Below, piece after piece: positions 22,078-34,430 of a stretch of DNA of 64,000 bases. Origin of the DNA: Apium graveolens (Eukaryota; Streptophyta; Magnoliopsida; Apiales; Apiaceae). The position numbers and the translations under genes were made by a program. A model generated the notes under the pieces. That model did no database searches and was not told the DNA's origin. It saw nothing but the letters and a program-made list of their open reading frames with translations. Each line of letters begins with the position of its first letter. Positions within the stretch are counted from its first letter, which is position 1. Where the stretch lies: NCBI RefSeq assembly GCF_009905375.1, contig NC_133647.1, positions 171,536,790 through 171,600,789 on the forward strand, given 5' to 3'.

Positions 22078-25000
22078 TCATCTTCTGATCTCTCTGATGT
22101 CAGGAGTTGTTCTGAGATAGTTCTTCAACAAACATCTCTCAGCATATCTAAGTTCATCAATCATTCTCCTTTTAGCATCTTTTAGCTCTGCAGTATCTTC
22201 ACCAATTTGAAAGATTGCAGCCCTGAGATCATTAATCTTTTCTTTTCTTATATCCAGATCCAGTCTGATCAAATAAGCTTTATCAGACTCAAGATTGAAT
22301 TCCACAGCCCTGTAACCTAGAAAGGTAGTTATAATTTTAGCAGTGTTGGGCTTCATTTCAACTATATCATCCTTGTGATCTCTGTACTTTGGAACGTATG
22401 TGCTGTCAGACTTAACAGAATAAAGCCTTTTCTGTCTCTGAATCTGATCCTTCAAATAGTTTGCAGCAGTTCCTGTTATTCTGTCATCCACTTGAAGTAA
22501 GAATAGTACATGCTCCAATTCTTCAAAATACTTCAATGGAATGGCATTTTGTCTTATATGATAAACCCTACCATCTGTCATGAAGTACAACAAAATGTAT
22601 TCTTTCAAGTAGGTATGGTAAACCATTTGTACAGATTCCAGTTGATTCAATCTCTCAGGAGTTGCTCCAATACCTGGTTCACTCAAGGAAGTTGGATCAT
22701 TGGTAGTGTTCTGTATTCTTCTTTCATCAGCACTTCCCAATCCAGTTTTATCTCTTGCTTCCTTTCCAGTAACTACTCTTGCTTCAAAACCACTTGCAGC
22801 AGTCTTTAAAGGTTGAGTCTATTTTGCTTTAGTGAATCCTGGTAGGAGTGTCTTTGGTCTAACTTCTGATATCAAGTTAACTTGAGCTGTGTCAGAGGTT
22901 ACTTGCTTCTTCAAAATATCAGAACTTACAGTTTCTTGACTCTAAACAACTTGAGCCATGTCAGAGGTTGTTTTAAGAACTTTTCTTGAAGTCAGAGCAA
23001 GACTATCCTTTTCATCAGTAATTTCTTCATCCTCATGAGGCACATAAACCTTGATAGGTTCACCAACCTTTTCTTTACCCTTGGATCTTGGATCTATCTG
23101 TGGTTGTGATCTAGCCAATGTTGCTTCAGAATGTGTCCTTTCTTTGATCACAATGCCTTTGAGTTTTGGAAGTGGCTTTTTACCAGAAGCTTCAGATTTA
23201 GATGTGACTTTCTCTGATTTAAGCCTGGCTTCTTCTTCCAATGGACTCTCCAAGTCCATTCCTGGATTTTCCTGAAGAAATAACTGTCTTGACATTTCCT
23301 CATCAAGATCTAAAAGTTCATCAGAACTTATTCTTTTACCAGTAGCAGAACTTATTCTTTTCCCAGTATCAGAACTTGTCCTGTGACTTGTGATTTCAGC
23401 TTTTCTTGATGAGAAACCTCTACCTTGACTATGACCTCTACCCATTCCAGAGTTTCCTTGATCATCCTTCTCATCATCCTTCCCTTTCAGTGTCTTGTCA
23501 GTCTTGCATTTGGACTTAATTACTTTCTCCCCCTTTTTGGCATCAGCGGGTAATAGGAGAGAGACAAGCAATTCCACTGAGGATTGGATTTCAGTAAGTT
23601 GAGATTGCTGAGAAGCTTGAGTTGTCAAAATATCATTAATCTGAGCTTGTTGTTTTTCTTGAGTCTTCTCAATAGCAGCAATCCTGTCAAAGGTAGGTTG
23701 GAAGAACCTTTTCTTGTCAAGTTTCCAAACTTCTCCTTGCTTAATAAATTCTTCCTGAATCTTGTGTAGCTCTGCATGAGTAGTTGAATGAAGACCTTGT
23801 AGATGTCTAGTACTCAATGCAGTGATTCTAAGCTGGGTTTTAAAATCATCAGAATTTAACATTTCATCAACTTTAGTCAAGTGCTCAGCAAGATGAATCT
23901 CATTTGGAACACAGGAAACTGAGTTCCATTCCCTAGTCCACTCCCGTCCTGCAGGAGTTTCACTCCAAGGCGCTGGTTCTTCTCTGGTAACAAACTTCTT
24001 AACCAGTTCAGACTTAAGAATAGTGTATTGAGGAGCATGTCCTGAAGGACCTGCTTCTTCAGCATCTGCAGTTGGAGCAGCATCACCAGTATCTCCAGCC
24101 TTTGCAGCATCAGAACTTACAGAATCAGTATCCTCTGATAAAACAACACTGTGAGTAGCAATGGAGGCTTCAGCATCCTCTAATTGCTGATCTGGTTCTA
24201 AGTTCTGATCAACAGCCATATCCTGATGCTCACCTAAAGTCCGATCATCAGCATCTTGATGCAGAGAAGGTGTTGTGGATAACTCTGTAGTTTGAACAGC
24301 ATCAGTAACAGGTGTTGGTGAAGGTTTATTTGCTGTTGGAGCTTCTAAGAGAATTACTTCAGGCACAACCAAGTTTTGAACATCAATATCAGCACTTGTG
24401 CCTGGATCAACAGGAGATACAGAGGATGTGTTGACCTTTTCAGAAACAGCTTCCTGAGATGGAGTTGATGGAGAAGAAGTGACTTTAGCAAATTCCTTTT
24501 CTTGTGAGATCAGAGATTCCTGATCCCCTTCCTTAGCTGCTTCCTCTTCATCATCTGAAACTGGCCTATTTGCCCTCTGTTTCTTGTATCTCTTTGAAGA
24601 TTTGGATTCCTTGGGAGTTTCAGAAACTGTCATTCTTCTAAGCCTCTTGAGAAGCCTAGATCCCCCAATTCCAGAATCCTTCTGAGAAGTCACTTTCTCA
24701 GCTTCTTTTACAACAGGTTCTGAAGAAGGAACCTGGTCCTCAGTATCAGATTCATCTCTCAAGGCAATCCTTCTTCTCTTTTGAGGTGTTTGAGGAACAA
24801 TCTTTGTCCTCTTAGGTTTGGAAGATGAAGACTTCACAGTAGATACTGAGGGATAAGGTTCTGATGGTTGAACATCAGGATAAAGTGCAGTGTACTTAAC
24901 AGGGTCATAGGTGATTAATGCTTGTTTGACAGATAAAGGTATTAAGAGGGGTCTTAACACAGCCTTCTTATTATCAGTAGATAATAAATCAGTGAAAGCT

Positions 25001-25698
25001 CTTTTAGCTAGTCTAAAGGATGGAATTAAATCACCAAAACTTTGGGGCTGATTACAACAGAACCTATGAATAAGCTGACAAAATCTGGAAAAATATACAG
25101 TATTTCGATCTTCTGTCATCCTATCCCCAATAAAACCTAAGACAGCACTTGCATAATCAAAATCAGTTTGATTTATAAGAGCATACCCGATTTGTTGGCT
25201 GAATATGGGAATTGCATCGAAATTTGAGCATTTGTTAGGAAAAGCCTTGGTAATGCAGTCAAAGAAGAAACTCCATTCCCTCCTTATGAAAGATCTCTTC
25301 AACTTGCCAATCTTTGCCAATGTTCCCTCATATCCTAGACTGACCATCATGTTCTGAAGAACCGGTTCGTCAACAGTAGAATAAACACAGTTCTCAGGTA
25401 GCTGCAGTGCTTGTCGAACCGTAGACAAAGTCACAACATACTCATTGTCCCCTGATGAAAAGATAATACTCGGGGACCCTTGAGCACCACCATCATCATA
25501 TACTCCACTCCTCCAGAACTCCAGTACTTGAACTCCAGAGACTAATTCAGGCTCAGTTAGAGCGTACCCAATATCAGAACTAGTGAGAAAATCCTGAATG
25601 AGATGAAGTTCAGAGGGTGCCTCTGATGTGCGAAGTATAGCAGAGAAGTTATTAGGAACAAACTTTGCTCCATTGAAGATTATGTCCTTAGGTGCCAT
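22078..25698 (-). pseudogene. Sirevirus A env-like ORF, about 1,200 codons with two amber codons
   Basis: From ATG 25696-25698 the frame is open for 918 codons to TAG at 22942-22944, meets a second TAG near 22821, then stays open in the same frame to the end at 22078. The first about 260 residues form a globular part with motifs such as NEYVVTLSTVRQAL and a Phe/Trp-rich segment (EWSFFFDCI), as in the extra ORF of plant Sireviruses that databases often mislabel as synaptobrevin/longin-like. The middle is Ser/Glu/Lys-rich and low complexity, with basic clusters; residues about 640-740 look coiled-coil. I see no clear signal peptide or strong membrane segment. Both ambers fit CAG to TAG. Function is unknown; env-like is a positional name. 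A TATA box and CT-rich leader precede it. Confidence 0.8.
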
Positions 25699-25772
25699 GT
25701 GAAAAGTTGAGATTGAAGAGTGCCTGGTAGGTGTTTGATAAAATGTCTGTATGAAAAACCAACGTGAGAAGA

Positions 25773-25864
25773 AGAGAGAGAGAGAGAGAGTAAAAGCAAG
25801 TAGAGAGAAAAAATATGAAAGGAAATAAAAGATTAAAAAATCCTCTCTCTGTCGTACTTATACT
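25773..25864 (-). promoter_or_regulatory. Putative internal promoter of the env-like ORF
   Basis: On the - strand GAGTATAAGTACGAC (TATA-like, 25855-25862) stands about 160 bases before the ATG at 25698. It is followed by a pyrimidine-rich leader with a CT repeat (25773-25794), a common feature of plant 5' UTRs. No open frame connects it to the small ORF upstream. Seen by eye only. Confidence 0.45.
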
Positions 25865-26422
25865 CTGAAAAAAATGTTACCGTTGGACACCTGTCAGACA
25901 TGCAGTAATAACGGATAGTTACTAGGCGCGAGAAAACAGTAATCATTACTTACCCACTTGCAGTTTTTCAAGGAAAAACCGTTCCACTTACCCATATATT
26001 CCATTAATCAAGGTGAAACAGTTTTAATTCAAAATTGAAACCGTTCCCACTGATTTAATTATTTTTCACTGCATCATTAATATTCTGAAAATAAAACAAG
26101 TGAAAATGACCAAGATAAATCAGGTGAGTAAGTACTGATAAAGGAAAATCAGAACTTAAATTAAAACATAATTTATATGGTCATCAGAATATGAATCGTT
26201 ATCAGGATTTATCAATGCATTACCAAATAACTTAGAGACAAAATCTTGAAACAAAAACAAATTTCATTAATATATCAAGTGAATACATTCATGAAATTGA
26301 AATTACATCAGAATTTATACAAGATTTCCCTAAGCTGCTAAACCTAACATCAACAGCCTTAGTCCTTGCTCAAAAAGCAGGGCAAGGCTGATGATGAAGA
26401 AAAATAGGAAGAAGAAAATAAA

Positions 26423-26692
26423 TCATTTCTTCTTCCTACTCTCGACAAATAGAATGGCGAGTCGAATGATTCGCTCTTGCTGGCGGAGAGCTTCCAGCCT
26501 TTCCTCCTCCAATCGCTCCAGATGGCGATGGTAGTCCATATAGAAGAATAGGAGGTGGGTGAGTACCTCTTGTGGGACATAGTCCCATATCTCATCAGGA
26601 ATGGCAGTGACATGCCATTCCTGCTGCCAATCGGCACAGCTGAGCTCCATATTGAAGGTTTCGTAGTTCAAAAACATGTTGTATCTGACCAT
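26423..26692 (-). CDS. Small accessory ORF of Sirevirus A (89 aa)
   Basis: I place the start at ATG 26690-26692 rather than at the longer frame start, because a TATA box and leader sit just upstream. The protein has an aromatic N-terminal half (Trp/Tyr/Phe-rich) and a charged helical C-terminus with ERLEEERLEAL and QERIIRLA, then a Lys tail. Sirevirus B has a homologue in the same place (42209-42559), sharing the EEERL, RLEAL and Q-E-x-I-I-x-L-A pattern and an upstream VP-x-x-V segment. I do not recognise a known domain. It lies between pol and the env-like ORF on the same strand. Confidence 0.6.
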   Translation of the reverse strand: MVRYNMFLNYETFNMELSCADWQQEWHVTAIPDEIWDYVPQEVLTHLLFFYMDYHRHLERLEEERLEALRQQERIIRLAILFVESRKKK

Positions 26693-26768
26693 GGTGTTTT
26701 TGATAGAAAAAGTATGAAGGTAAGTTTGTGAGAAAAGATTTGATGGGAAGGCTGATGTGAAGTGGTTG

Positions 26769-26776
26769 CTTATATA
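26769..26776 (-). promoter_or_regulatory. TATA box before the small ORF of A
   Basis: TATATAAGC on the - strand, about 78 bases before the ATG, followed by a C/T/A-rich leader without upstream ATG. Sirevirus B has the same layout. Confidence 0.5.
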
Positions 26777-26869
26777 GACAGGAGAATGCCAGGAGACGCA
26801 AAGAAATTTAATGTTGACAGGTAGAATTAATTCTACCTCGTCTCCCCAGACTTGGAAAAAGAAAAACAT

Positions 26870-28125
26870 TCATTGGAAAGAGAAAACATGGTTTAATGCG
26901 CACAAGAAGCAAGTAAAAGTTGATTGTTCAAGTATGAATACCATTAACCCTAACCATAGTGACTATTAATCTTCCACTTCAACATATTCTAGTTTGAACC
27001 GAGACTGTTATCAAATTTTATCCATAGATAAGTCAAGTAAAGAATTAGACTTTAATATCAGAACTTAGACTTATATCAGAACTTAACAGTCATCAGAACA
27101 TAATTTCTTAACTCGAAAAAGGAATGCCTGTCTGAGTAAGTCCTCATACAAGTTCTGAGCTATATTCTTCAGAACTTAATCAGCAGAACATGCAATCAGA
27201 ACTTGTCCTCAAAATTTTTGCAAAATGACACAATGACTATTTATCTAAAAGAACATAGACCACCACAGTAATTTTCATCATTCATATGGAGTGATTTGTG
27301 TGTGCATTAAGCTAAATGTCAGACAAATAGTATAGTCTAATTCACTTCAGTACATCTTAGAAATAAGGCATAACTAAAACTTTGCTAAAGAGCTGTCATT
27401 ATTCTGTAACCTACTGTTGAATGAGTTCATGCTAGAGTCCACCTCAATTATTGTATGCTAATTTTATGCATCTTTTTTAATTCCATTTTACAGTGGCTTC
27501 TCAGTGTAAGTGAGTCACGACTGCTTATCAGAATTTATGCTATTATCAGAGTATTTCTCCAGTAATAATAGAGTGTGGAAAGTCACCAAGAAAATATTTT
27601 GCTTTTCTAATGCATATTTACTTAATACCAGCAATGCACTTGGGTCGTCCCTTCCACATTTTTACTCTAGATCTCAAAGGAGTACCTGATTTTATTCTTT
27701 GATCCTTTTGCTTTTTCTTTTGATAAGTGAGGTTTATCAGCACTTAGTGCATTCAGCAGATTTACTAGTATCAGAACTTAACAGATGAGTAACATTATTC
27801 TAATTTGTGACTTAGTAATAAGATAGACAAAGTAAACTCAACTAAGCTCAATTATCAGAATTTACTTGTGTCAATAGATTTCCATTGAAATAATTACTTC
27901 TTATATGGGATCCTTTGTTTATTGAAGACTACTAGGTCAGCATCTAGCACAGTTATCCTCATAGGATCGAATAGTTACTTTAACAGACATATCACTTATC
28001 AGAGTTTAGAAACATATATCAGACAACAGTCAGTACTTAAACACATTTATCAATTAATCACAGAATTCACAAAGAGATTAAATTCTGTAAATACTGATCA
28101 TAAAGTCTGATAAAACAGAACAAGA
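26870..28125 (-). other. Sirevirus A non-coding spacer between pol and small ORF
   Basis: No coding frame is supported. The spacer is dense in the word TATCAGAACTTA (sense TAAGTTCTGATA) and near-copies, for example at about 27056-27085, 27168-27202, 27530-27560, 27768-27782 and 27853. Confidence 0.6.
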
Positions 28126-29829
28126 CTAGGCATATTTAGAGAAAGAACCTGAAACCATTCCAAGTTCATTTACCAATCTTGTAAAAGTGGCTTCACACAA
28201 TGGTTTTGTGAAGATATCTGCTAGTTGTTGATCTGTTGGAACAAAGTGCAATTCCACTGTACCTTCATCCACATGTTCCCTTATGAAGTGGTACCTGATG
28301 CTGATGTGCTTTGTCATAGAGTGTTGAACTGGATTACCTGTCATTGCAATAGCACTTTGATTATCACAGTAAATAGGGATTTTGAAATATGTTAACCCAT
28401 AATCCAGTAACTGATTCTTCATCCAAAGAATCTGTGCACAACAGCTTCCTGCAGCAATATACTCTGCTTTTGCAGTTGATGTGGAAATTGACTTTTGTTT
28501 CTTGCTGAACCAAGAAACCAATCTGCCTCCAAGAAATTGGCAGCTTCCACTTGTGCTTTTCCTGTCAATTTTGCAACCTGCAAAATCTGCATCTGAGTAA
28601 CCTATTAGTTTAAAATCTGATTCTCTAGGATACCACAATCCCAGATCAGCTGTTCCTTTAAGATACTTGAAAATTCTTTTCACAGCTGTTAAGTGAGGTT
28701 CTCTTGGATCTGCTTGAAATCTTGCACAAAGACAGGTAGCATACATGATATCAGGTCTACTAGCAGTTAGATAGAGTAGAGAGCCAATCATACCTCTGTA
28801 ATCAGTAATATCTACTGATTTACCAGTATCCTTATCCAGTTTTGTTGCAGTGGCCACGGGAGTGGATGCACTTGAACAATCTTGCATTCCAAATTTCTTT
28901 AGCAAGTTTCTGGTGTACTTAGTTTGACAAATAAAAGTGCCTTCTTCATTCTGCTTGACTTGAAGGCCCAGAAAATAGCTAAGTTCCCCCATCATACTCA
29001 TCTGATACCTTGACTGCATCAGTTTGGCAAACTTCTTGCAAAGTCTATCATTTGTAGACCCAAAAATGATATCATCAACATAAATCTGGACCAGAAGTAA
29101 GTCCTTTCCATGGTTGAGGTAGAACAGTGTTTTGTCTATTGTTCCTCTGTTGAATCCACTTTCCAGAAGAAACTGAGCTAAAGTCTCATACCATGCTCTA
29201 GGAGCTTGCTTAAGTCCATAAAGTGCTTTATCAAGCCTGTAGACATAATCTGGATGTTTGGAGTCTACAAATCCTGGAGGTTGTTCAACATATACTTCCT
29301 CCTCCAATTCTCCATTGAGAAAAGCACTTTTCACATCCATTTGAAAGACAGTAAACTTTTTGTGAGCAGCATAAGCCAAAAATATCCTTATGGCTTCTAA
29401 CCTAGCAACTGGTGCAAATGTTTCATCATAATCAATTCCCTCCTGTTGAGAATATCCTTTTGCAACCAGCCTTGCCTTATTCCTTGTAATTATGCCATCA
29501 CTGTCAGTTTTGATTCTGAATACCCACTTTGTACCAACAACAGATCTATTCTTTGGTCTTGGCACTAGGGTCCAGACTTTGTTTCTTTCAAATTCATTTA
29601 ACTCTTCCTGCATTGCTTGCACCCAATTTGCATCTTGAAGAGCTTCTTCCACTTTCTTTGGCTCAGTCTGAGAGAGAAAAGAATTGTAAAGACATTCGTT
29701 TGAAGTACCTGTTCTAGTTCGGACACCTGCATCAGGATTTCCAATTATCAAATCAGGTGTATGTGATTTTGTCCACTTCCTTGCAGATGGAAGGTTTTCT
29801 CTAGAACTAGATGCTCCCCCATGTTTCAT
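28126..29829 (-). CDS. Sirevirus A reverse transcriptase and RNase H
   Basis: The open part has 567 codons; the listed ATG is internal and the true protein is continuous with integrase upstream. The RT begins [18 protein letters not shown], has the copia signature [30 protein letters not shown] and the active site IYVDDIIFG. RNase H follows with [20 protein letters not shown] and ADIFTKPL. All catalytic acids are present. The enzyme copies element RNA into DNA inside the particle. A change in a run of five G near 29867-29871 shifts it out of frame with the integrase part, so it would not be made as a single polyprotein from this copy. Confidence 0.9.
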   Translation of the reverse strand: MKHGGASSSRENLPSARKWTKSHTPDLIIGNPDAGVRTRTGTSNECLYNSFLSQTEPKKVEEALQDANWVQAMQEELNEFERNKVWTLVPRPKNRSVVGTKWVFRIKTDSDGIITRNKARLVAKGYSQQEGIDYDETFAPVARLEAIRIFLAYAAHKKFTVFQMDVKSAFLNGELEEEVYVEQPPGFVDSKHPDYVYRLDKALYGLKQAPRAWYETLAQFLLESGFNRGTIDKTLFYLNHGKDLLLVQIYVDDIIFGSTNDRLCKKFAKLMQSRYQMSMMGELSYFLGLQVKQNEEGTFICQTKYTRNLLKKFGMQDCSSASTPVATATKLDKDTGKSVDITDYRGMIGSLLYLTASRPDIMYATCLCARFQADPREPHLTAVKRIFKYLKGTADLGLWYPRESDFKLIGYSDADFAGCKIDRKSTSGSCQFLGGRLVSWFSKKQKSISTSTAKAEYIAAGSCCAQILWMKNQLLDYGLTYFKIPIYCDNQSAIAMTGNPVQHSMTKHISIRYHFIREHVDEGTVELHFVPTDQQLADIFTKPLCEATFTRLVNELGMVSGSFSKYA

Positions 29830-29842
29830 GCTGTCTTCATTT

Positions 29843-31477
29843 TCATTTTCCTGATGCTCCCCCTGAAACTATGCTCTCTGAGTTGGATTCTTCAGAATTT
29901 AGATTTTCAGCACTATCAGAACTTGGCTTATCAGAACTTGACGAATCAGAACTTGAAGAGCCAGATGTATGTTCTGATGTTTCTTGAGATGTGGTAAGAT
30001 TTTGAGTATGCTCCCCCTGCATAGGTGCATCTTCCTTTGGCGTAGTCACCACAGTTTCAATAACACCAGAGTTTAATCCATCAGAGCTTACAGTATCAGG
30101 ACTTAGACTATCAGGATTTTCAGTGTCAGAATTTGAGTCTTCATTTTCAAATCTCAGCTGATCATGATCAATAAAATCTTCAAGACCCGTAATCTTCTTG
30201 TCATCAAAGGAGACATTGATAGATTCCATGACGACTTTTGTTCTTAAATTATAGACTCTGAAGGCTTTTGTGGAAAGTGGATATCCAACAAAGATTCCTT
30301 CATCAGCTTTTAGATCAAACTTGGATAGCTGTTCAGGATGAGTCTTGAGAACAAAACACTTGCATCCAAATACATGAAAGTACTTCAAATTTGGCTTCTT
30401 TTTCTTCACCATCTCATATGGTGTTTTTTCATGCTTGTTAATGAGTGTTGCATTTTGAGTAAAACAAGCAGTCTGCACAGCTTCAGCCCAGAAGTAGGTT
30501 GGAAGCTTTGCTTCTTCAAGCATTGTACGTGCAGCTTCAATGAGAGTTCTATTCTTCCTTTCAACAACTCCATTTTGCTGTGGAGTTCCAGGGGCAAAAA
30601 ATTCCTGCTTAATTCCATGGTTTTTGCAGAACTCTTCCATTATCAAATTCTTGAACTCAGTGCCATTATCACTCCTTAAGGTTTTCACAGAATCTTTGAC
30701 CAATTTATCCAGATGTTTAACATGATCAATCAAGATATATGCAGTTTCACTTTTTGTGTGCAAGAAATACACCCATGTGTATCTGGTGAACTCATCCACT
30801 ATGACCAACGCATATTTCTTCTTTGCAATAGACATGACATTCACTGGAACAAATAGATCAACATGTAGTAGATGATAAGTCTCAAGAATTGATGATTCAG
30901 TTTTACTCTTGAATGAAGATTTTCTTTGTTTGGCCTTCGGACAAGAATCACAAAGCCCATCAGGAGCAAATACTGACTTTGGCAGTCCTCTCACAAGATC
31001 TTTCTTGACTAGTTCATTTATATTGTTGAAATTTAAATGAGAGAGTTTCTTGTGCCAATTCCAGCTTTCTTCAATTGATGCTCTACTCATCAGACAGATT
31101 ACAGAACCATCAGTACTTGTTGAAAGCTTAGCTTTATAAATGTTACCACGCCTGTATCCTTTCAGAACAACTTTGCCTTTAGATTTACTCACAATTTCAC
31201 AGTGTTCTTCAAAGAAATCAACATGATAACCTCTGTCACAGATTTGACTTATACTCAGCAGATTGTGTTTAAGTCCTGAGACCAGAGCTACTTCTTTAGT
31301 GATGACATTCCCAAGGTTGATATTGCCATATCCCAATGTTTTTCCAATGTTGCCATCTCCATAAGAAACACTTGGGCCAGCTTTCTCCACAAAGTCTGAT
31401 AGCAGGGCTTTATTTCCAGTCATATGTCCTGAACATCCACTGTCTTGAACTAGAATATTTTTCCTGTTGCCCTGCAA
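29843..31477 (-). CDS. Sirevirus A protease and integrase
   Basis: 544 codons. Protease active site [10 protein letters not shown] (about residues 12-21), GAG-pre-integrase motif [14 protein letters not shown], integrase core with [27 protein letters not shown] and [17 protein letters not shown]: the DDE triad is intact. A Ser/Asp-rich linker ends the frame and contains repeated GGGGGAGCAT stretches and AAGTTCTGATA words. Stops just upstream separate it from gag, and a frameshift near 29867 separates it from RT. Confidence 0.88.
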   Translation of the reverse strand: MQGNRKNILVQDSGCSGHMTGNKALLSDFVEKAGPSVSYGDGNIGKTLGYGNINLGNVITKEVALVSGLKHNLLSISQICDRGYHVDFFEEHCEIVSKSKGKVVLKGYRRGNIYKAKLSTSTDGSVICLMSRASIEESWNWHKKLSHLNFNNINELVKKDLVRGLPKSVFAPDGLCDSCPKAKQRKSSFKSKTESSILETYHLLHVDLFVPVNVMSIAKKKYALVIVDEFTRYTWVYFLHTKSETAYILIDHVKHLDKLVKDSVKTLRSDNGTEFKNLIMEEFCKNHGIKQEFFAPGTPQQNGVVERKNRTLIEAARTMLEEAKLPTYFWAEAVQTACFTQNATLINKHEKTPYEMVKKKKPNLKYFHVFGCKCFVLKTHPEQLSKFDLKADEGIFVGYPLSTKAFRVYNLRTKVVMESINVSFDDKKITGLEDFIDHDQLRFENEDSNSDTENPDSLSPDTVSSDGLNSGVIETVVTTPKEDAPMQGEHTQNLTTSQETSEHTSGSSSSDSSSSDKPSSDSAENLNSEESNSESIVSGGASGK

Positions 31478-31489
31478 TCACAAAGACCA

Positions 31490-33783
31490 CTAATGATTAG
31501 TTTTAAGGACCCAGACTTGCTTGGATCCTTTGGCCTTATCAAGTTTGTTAACATTTGCAGCGGATTTAGCATCAGAGTTTATGTTAACATTTTTCTTATC
31601 AGAACTTACACTATCAGACTTTGAATCAGAATTTACACTAGAAGGAATAATGGAAACTTTCTTCAAAGAAGGTTTTAATTGATAATAATCATAGTACAAG
31701 CTAGATATTCCTTACAAGTATAAATGGAATGCCATAAACTACCACAATGAAAACATGGATTCTGTGGTTTATATCTAACAGACTGACTCTTAACTCCTGA
31801 TTTTGAAGGTAAGGAGTTAATGTTCTTATTCTCCCTGCAAGAAGAAGCCAGATGGTTAGAACTTCCACAGTTATGACGTGTTTTCCTAGGAGCATCAGGT
31901 GCAGGTTTATAATCATTGCTTTTATTCACACCTTCCTTTCCATTCCTATTTTTCCTAGGTGATTTTACCTTGTTTACATTCTTAACATCTTTCAGCTTAT
32001 GCTTAAGCTGCTTCTTTGTCATTAAGCCTATGTTTACCTCAGCTGTCTTTTCCTGTTTTAGTTTGTCAGAAGTTAATTCCTCTTTAACTCCTGATTTCTC
32101 ATTATCAGACTTTACAGTTACAAACTTAACAGGTTTAACTTCGGCTTTTGCTTAATAACAGGCTTGATTTCTTCAGTTCCTTTATCATTCTTATCATCTC
32201 CATAACCTAAGCCCTCTTTCCAATTTTCACTACTTAGCAAATTTTGAGTTGTTCTGCCAGAGTTAGTCCAAGTCCTGATTATCTCTCTTTCCTTTTCTAA
32301 CTCAGTTTTTAGAGATTCATTCATTTTTAGCACTTCATCCCTAACATAAAAAGTATCATCTCTATCCTTCTGAGTTTGATGGAATATAACTAACTCTTTT
32401 TCTAAGAAATCATTTCTTTTCTTAAAAGCAAGATTTTCAGAAGTTAATCTTTCATATGTTAAGGTTTGATCTCTATAACTAACAAACATGGTTTTAAGAT
32501 ATCTTCTCAACTCATTAATATCATCAGTATAAAAAGCATAAGTAGTCTGAGGTACCTTTGTTTCAGCAACTTCAGAACTGCTCTCAACACTTTCTTTATC
32601 AGCATTTGCCATCAATGCATAGTTCTCCTCACTTTCAGAGTCTGAGGTGTTTGTCCAGCTTTTCTGCTTTGTGACAAGACCCTTGCCTTTGTCACCCTTC
32701 ACTTTCTTGCAATCAGGAGATATGTGGCCTTTCTCACCACAGTTATAACATTTAACATTGGTATAATCTCCTCTGTCAGACTTTCCTCCTCTGCCTTCAG
32801 ATCTTCTAAAATTCTTCTTATCAGAACTTGTGCCTTTCCTGGAAAACTTCTTTCCCTTCCTGAACTTTCTGTATGCAATCTTTGTGATTCCTTTCACCAT
32901 AAGAGCACACAGCTTCATCATCTCCTCATCAACATCAGTCTCAGGCAAGCTTTCAGAATCTGAGTCATCATTAGTTTCAGAACTTGATAACTCAGTATCA
33001 GACTTTGTAAAAAGAGCTTTACCCTTGTCTTTCCTTGAGGAAGCTGCTTTGGGGGATTCTTCTTCAGCCTTAAGAGCAACTGTCCTTGACTTTCCTCCTT
33101 TCCTCTTGCTTCTTTGTTCCATCTCAAGTTCCTGAGTCTTGAGCATTCCATAAATTTCATCAAGAGTTGTTTCATCAAGACTGTAGTTGTCTCTTATTGT
33201 TGTTGCCTTCAAATCCCAACATTCAAGAAGAGCTAACATGAATTTAAGGTTTGAATCTTCAAGATCATACTCCTTATTAACCAGTGACAGATCATTCAAG
33301 AGTTTGACAAATCTATCATATAAATCAGTCAATGATTCATTAGCCTTTGAATCAAAGTGTTCATACTCTTGAGTGAGTATTGTCTTCCAGAGCATTTCAT
33401 ATCTCCTTAGCAGTCTTGCAGTTAATTACCCTGTTTGACATTACATTATCAATGGCACTATGCAGTAAGTGTCGTACCTTAGCATCCTTAGCAATTGATG
33501 TGATATCTTCAGCAGTATAATCACTTTTTTCCTTTGGTACAGTCTTTGCTGCCTCACCTGCAACTGCAACAGCGAGCTTGGTTGGTTTGTGAGGCCCTTC
33601 CTTAATTCTATCAAGATATTCTGGATCTTTAGCTTCCAGAAACATGGTCATCCTCACCTTCCATATGGCATATTCAGATGGTCTCGGTATGGGAACTCTG
33701 ATGGTTTCATACCGACTTTGGATTTGTGTCTTTGGAGGTTCTTCAGTTTTGGTAGGCTTAGTTGGAGTTTCTGTGTCAGACAT
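31490..33783 (-). pseudogene. Sirevirus A gag
   Basis: From ATG 33781-33783 the frame carries the Sirevirus gag start (ETIRVPIPRPSEYAIWKVRM). It is broken near 33395 where AAGGAGATATGA shows a Trp codon turned to TGA; next to it, sequence expected between LE and KTILTQEYEHFD is missing, a small deletion. The next 425-codon frame holds the rest of the capsid part and a CCHC knuckle, CYNCGEKGHISPDC. Two further CCHC-like knuckles (HNCGSSNHLASSC, CFHCGSLWHSIYTC) lie in 31675-32022 in a shifted frame. Gag forms the particle and binds the RNA. Not functional as it stands. Confidence 0.85.
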
Positions 33784-33825
33784 GATTGTGTTTGGATCTT
33801 TAACTGTATGTGTGTTAACAGATAA

Positions 33826-33837
33826 GCTCTGATACCA
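33826..33837 (-). other. Sirevirus A primer-binding site
   Basis: TGGTATCAGAGC on the - strand, complementary to the 3' end of initiator methionine tRNA, two bases after the 5' LTR. Confidence 0.92.
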
Positions 33838-33839
33838 CT

Positions 33840-34430
33840 TGTTAGGTCACACACACTGTAGAGGGGGTGAATACAGTGTAAATTACAATCAAATCGAACT
33901 TTAATATCTCAAGTAACAGAAAACAAACTTTATTGAAATAATAAACTCTGTTACAGTATGGAACTGTTACCTCTCAGTGATGAACAAATATCACGAGAGC
34001 TGCTAGGGTTACAATGAATAATCTTCTCGAATATGATAAAACTTATAGTGTAAACCCTATGTCTGTGTTTATATATTACACAGTTACAAGATAATCGCTA
34101 ATTGATATGGAATATAATTCTACTTCCTAAAATATATCAATCAGATATCTTTTCTTCCAAGTATTCCATTCTTCACGGAACTCCTTCTTCATGCATATCT
34201 CTTCTTATGTTTATCTTGATCTTCTTTCCTTTAATCAACTACTTTCCTTATCTGAACGTCTTCAGCACTTAAGTTCTGATATCTAACTTCTGATGATTAT
34301 CTCCTGATAATATAAGTACTGATATCCTTAAGTCCTGACTTCCAGTATAAGTACTGATTTGTCCTGTTAAGTAAGATCTGAAAACTAAAAATAAATAATA
34401 TTAGCCATGACATTATCAATATATCTAACA
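33840..34430 (-). repeat. Sirevirus A 5' LTR
   Basis: 591 bp; partner of 21281-21872. A TATA-like TATATAAACACAGAC on the - strand lies at about 34063-34077 and is the likely promoter of the genomic RNA. Confidence 0.93.

Larger units (their letters stand above)
21281..34430 (-). mobile_element. Sirevirus A: complete Ty1-copia retrotransposon with env-like region
   Basis: LTRs at 21281-21872 and 33840-34430 flank a 12-kb internal part. The flanks are ATCCC (21276-21280) and ATCCC (34431-34435). A TGGTATCAGAGC primer site and a GGGGGAGAT polypurine tract are present. Order on the - strand: 5' LTR, gag, protease-integrase, RT-RNase H, small ORF, env-like ORF, 3' LTR. The extra region after pol marks the Sirevirus (SIRE/Maximus) lineage. 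By eye I count about ten differences between LTRs, roughly 98% identity, so the insertion is young. gag and pol carry breaks, so this copy would need help to move. Confidence 0.95.

Noticed and set aside
22510..23769. Several + strand frames of 60-100 codons opposite the env-like ORF
   Set aside because: Shadow frames of the long - strand ORF; no start context, splice sites or domains.
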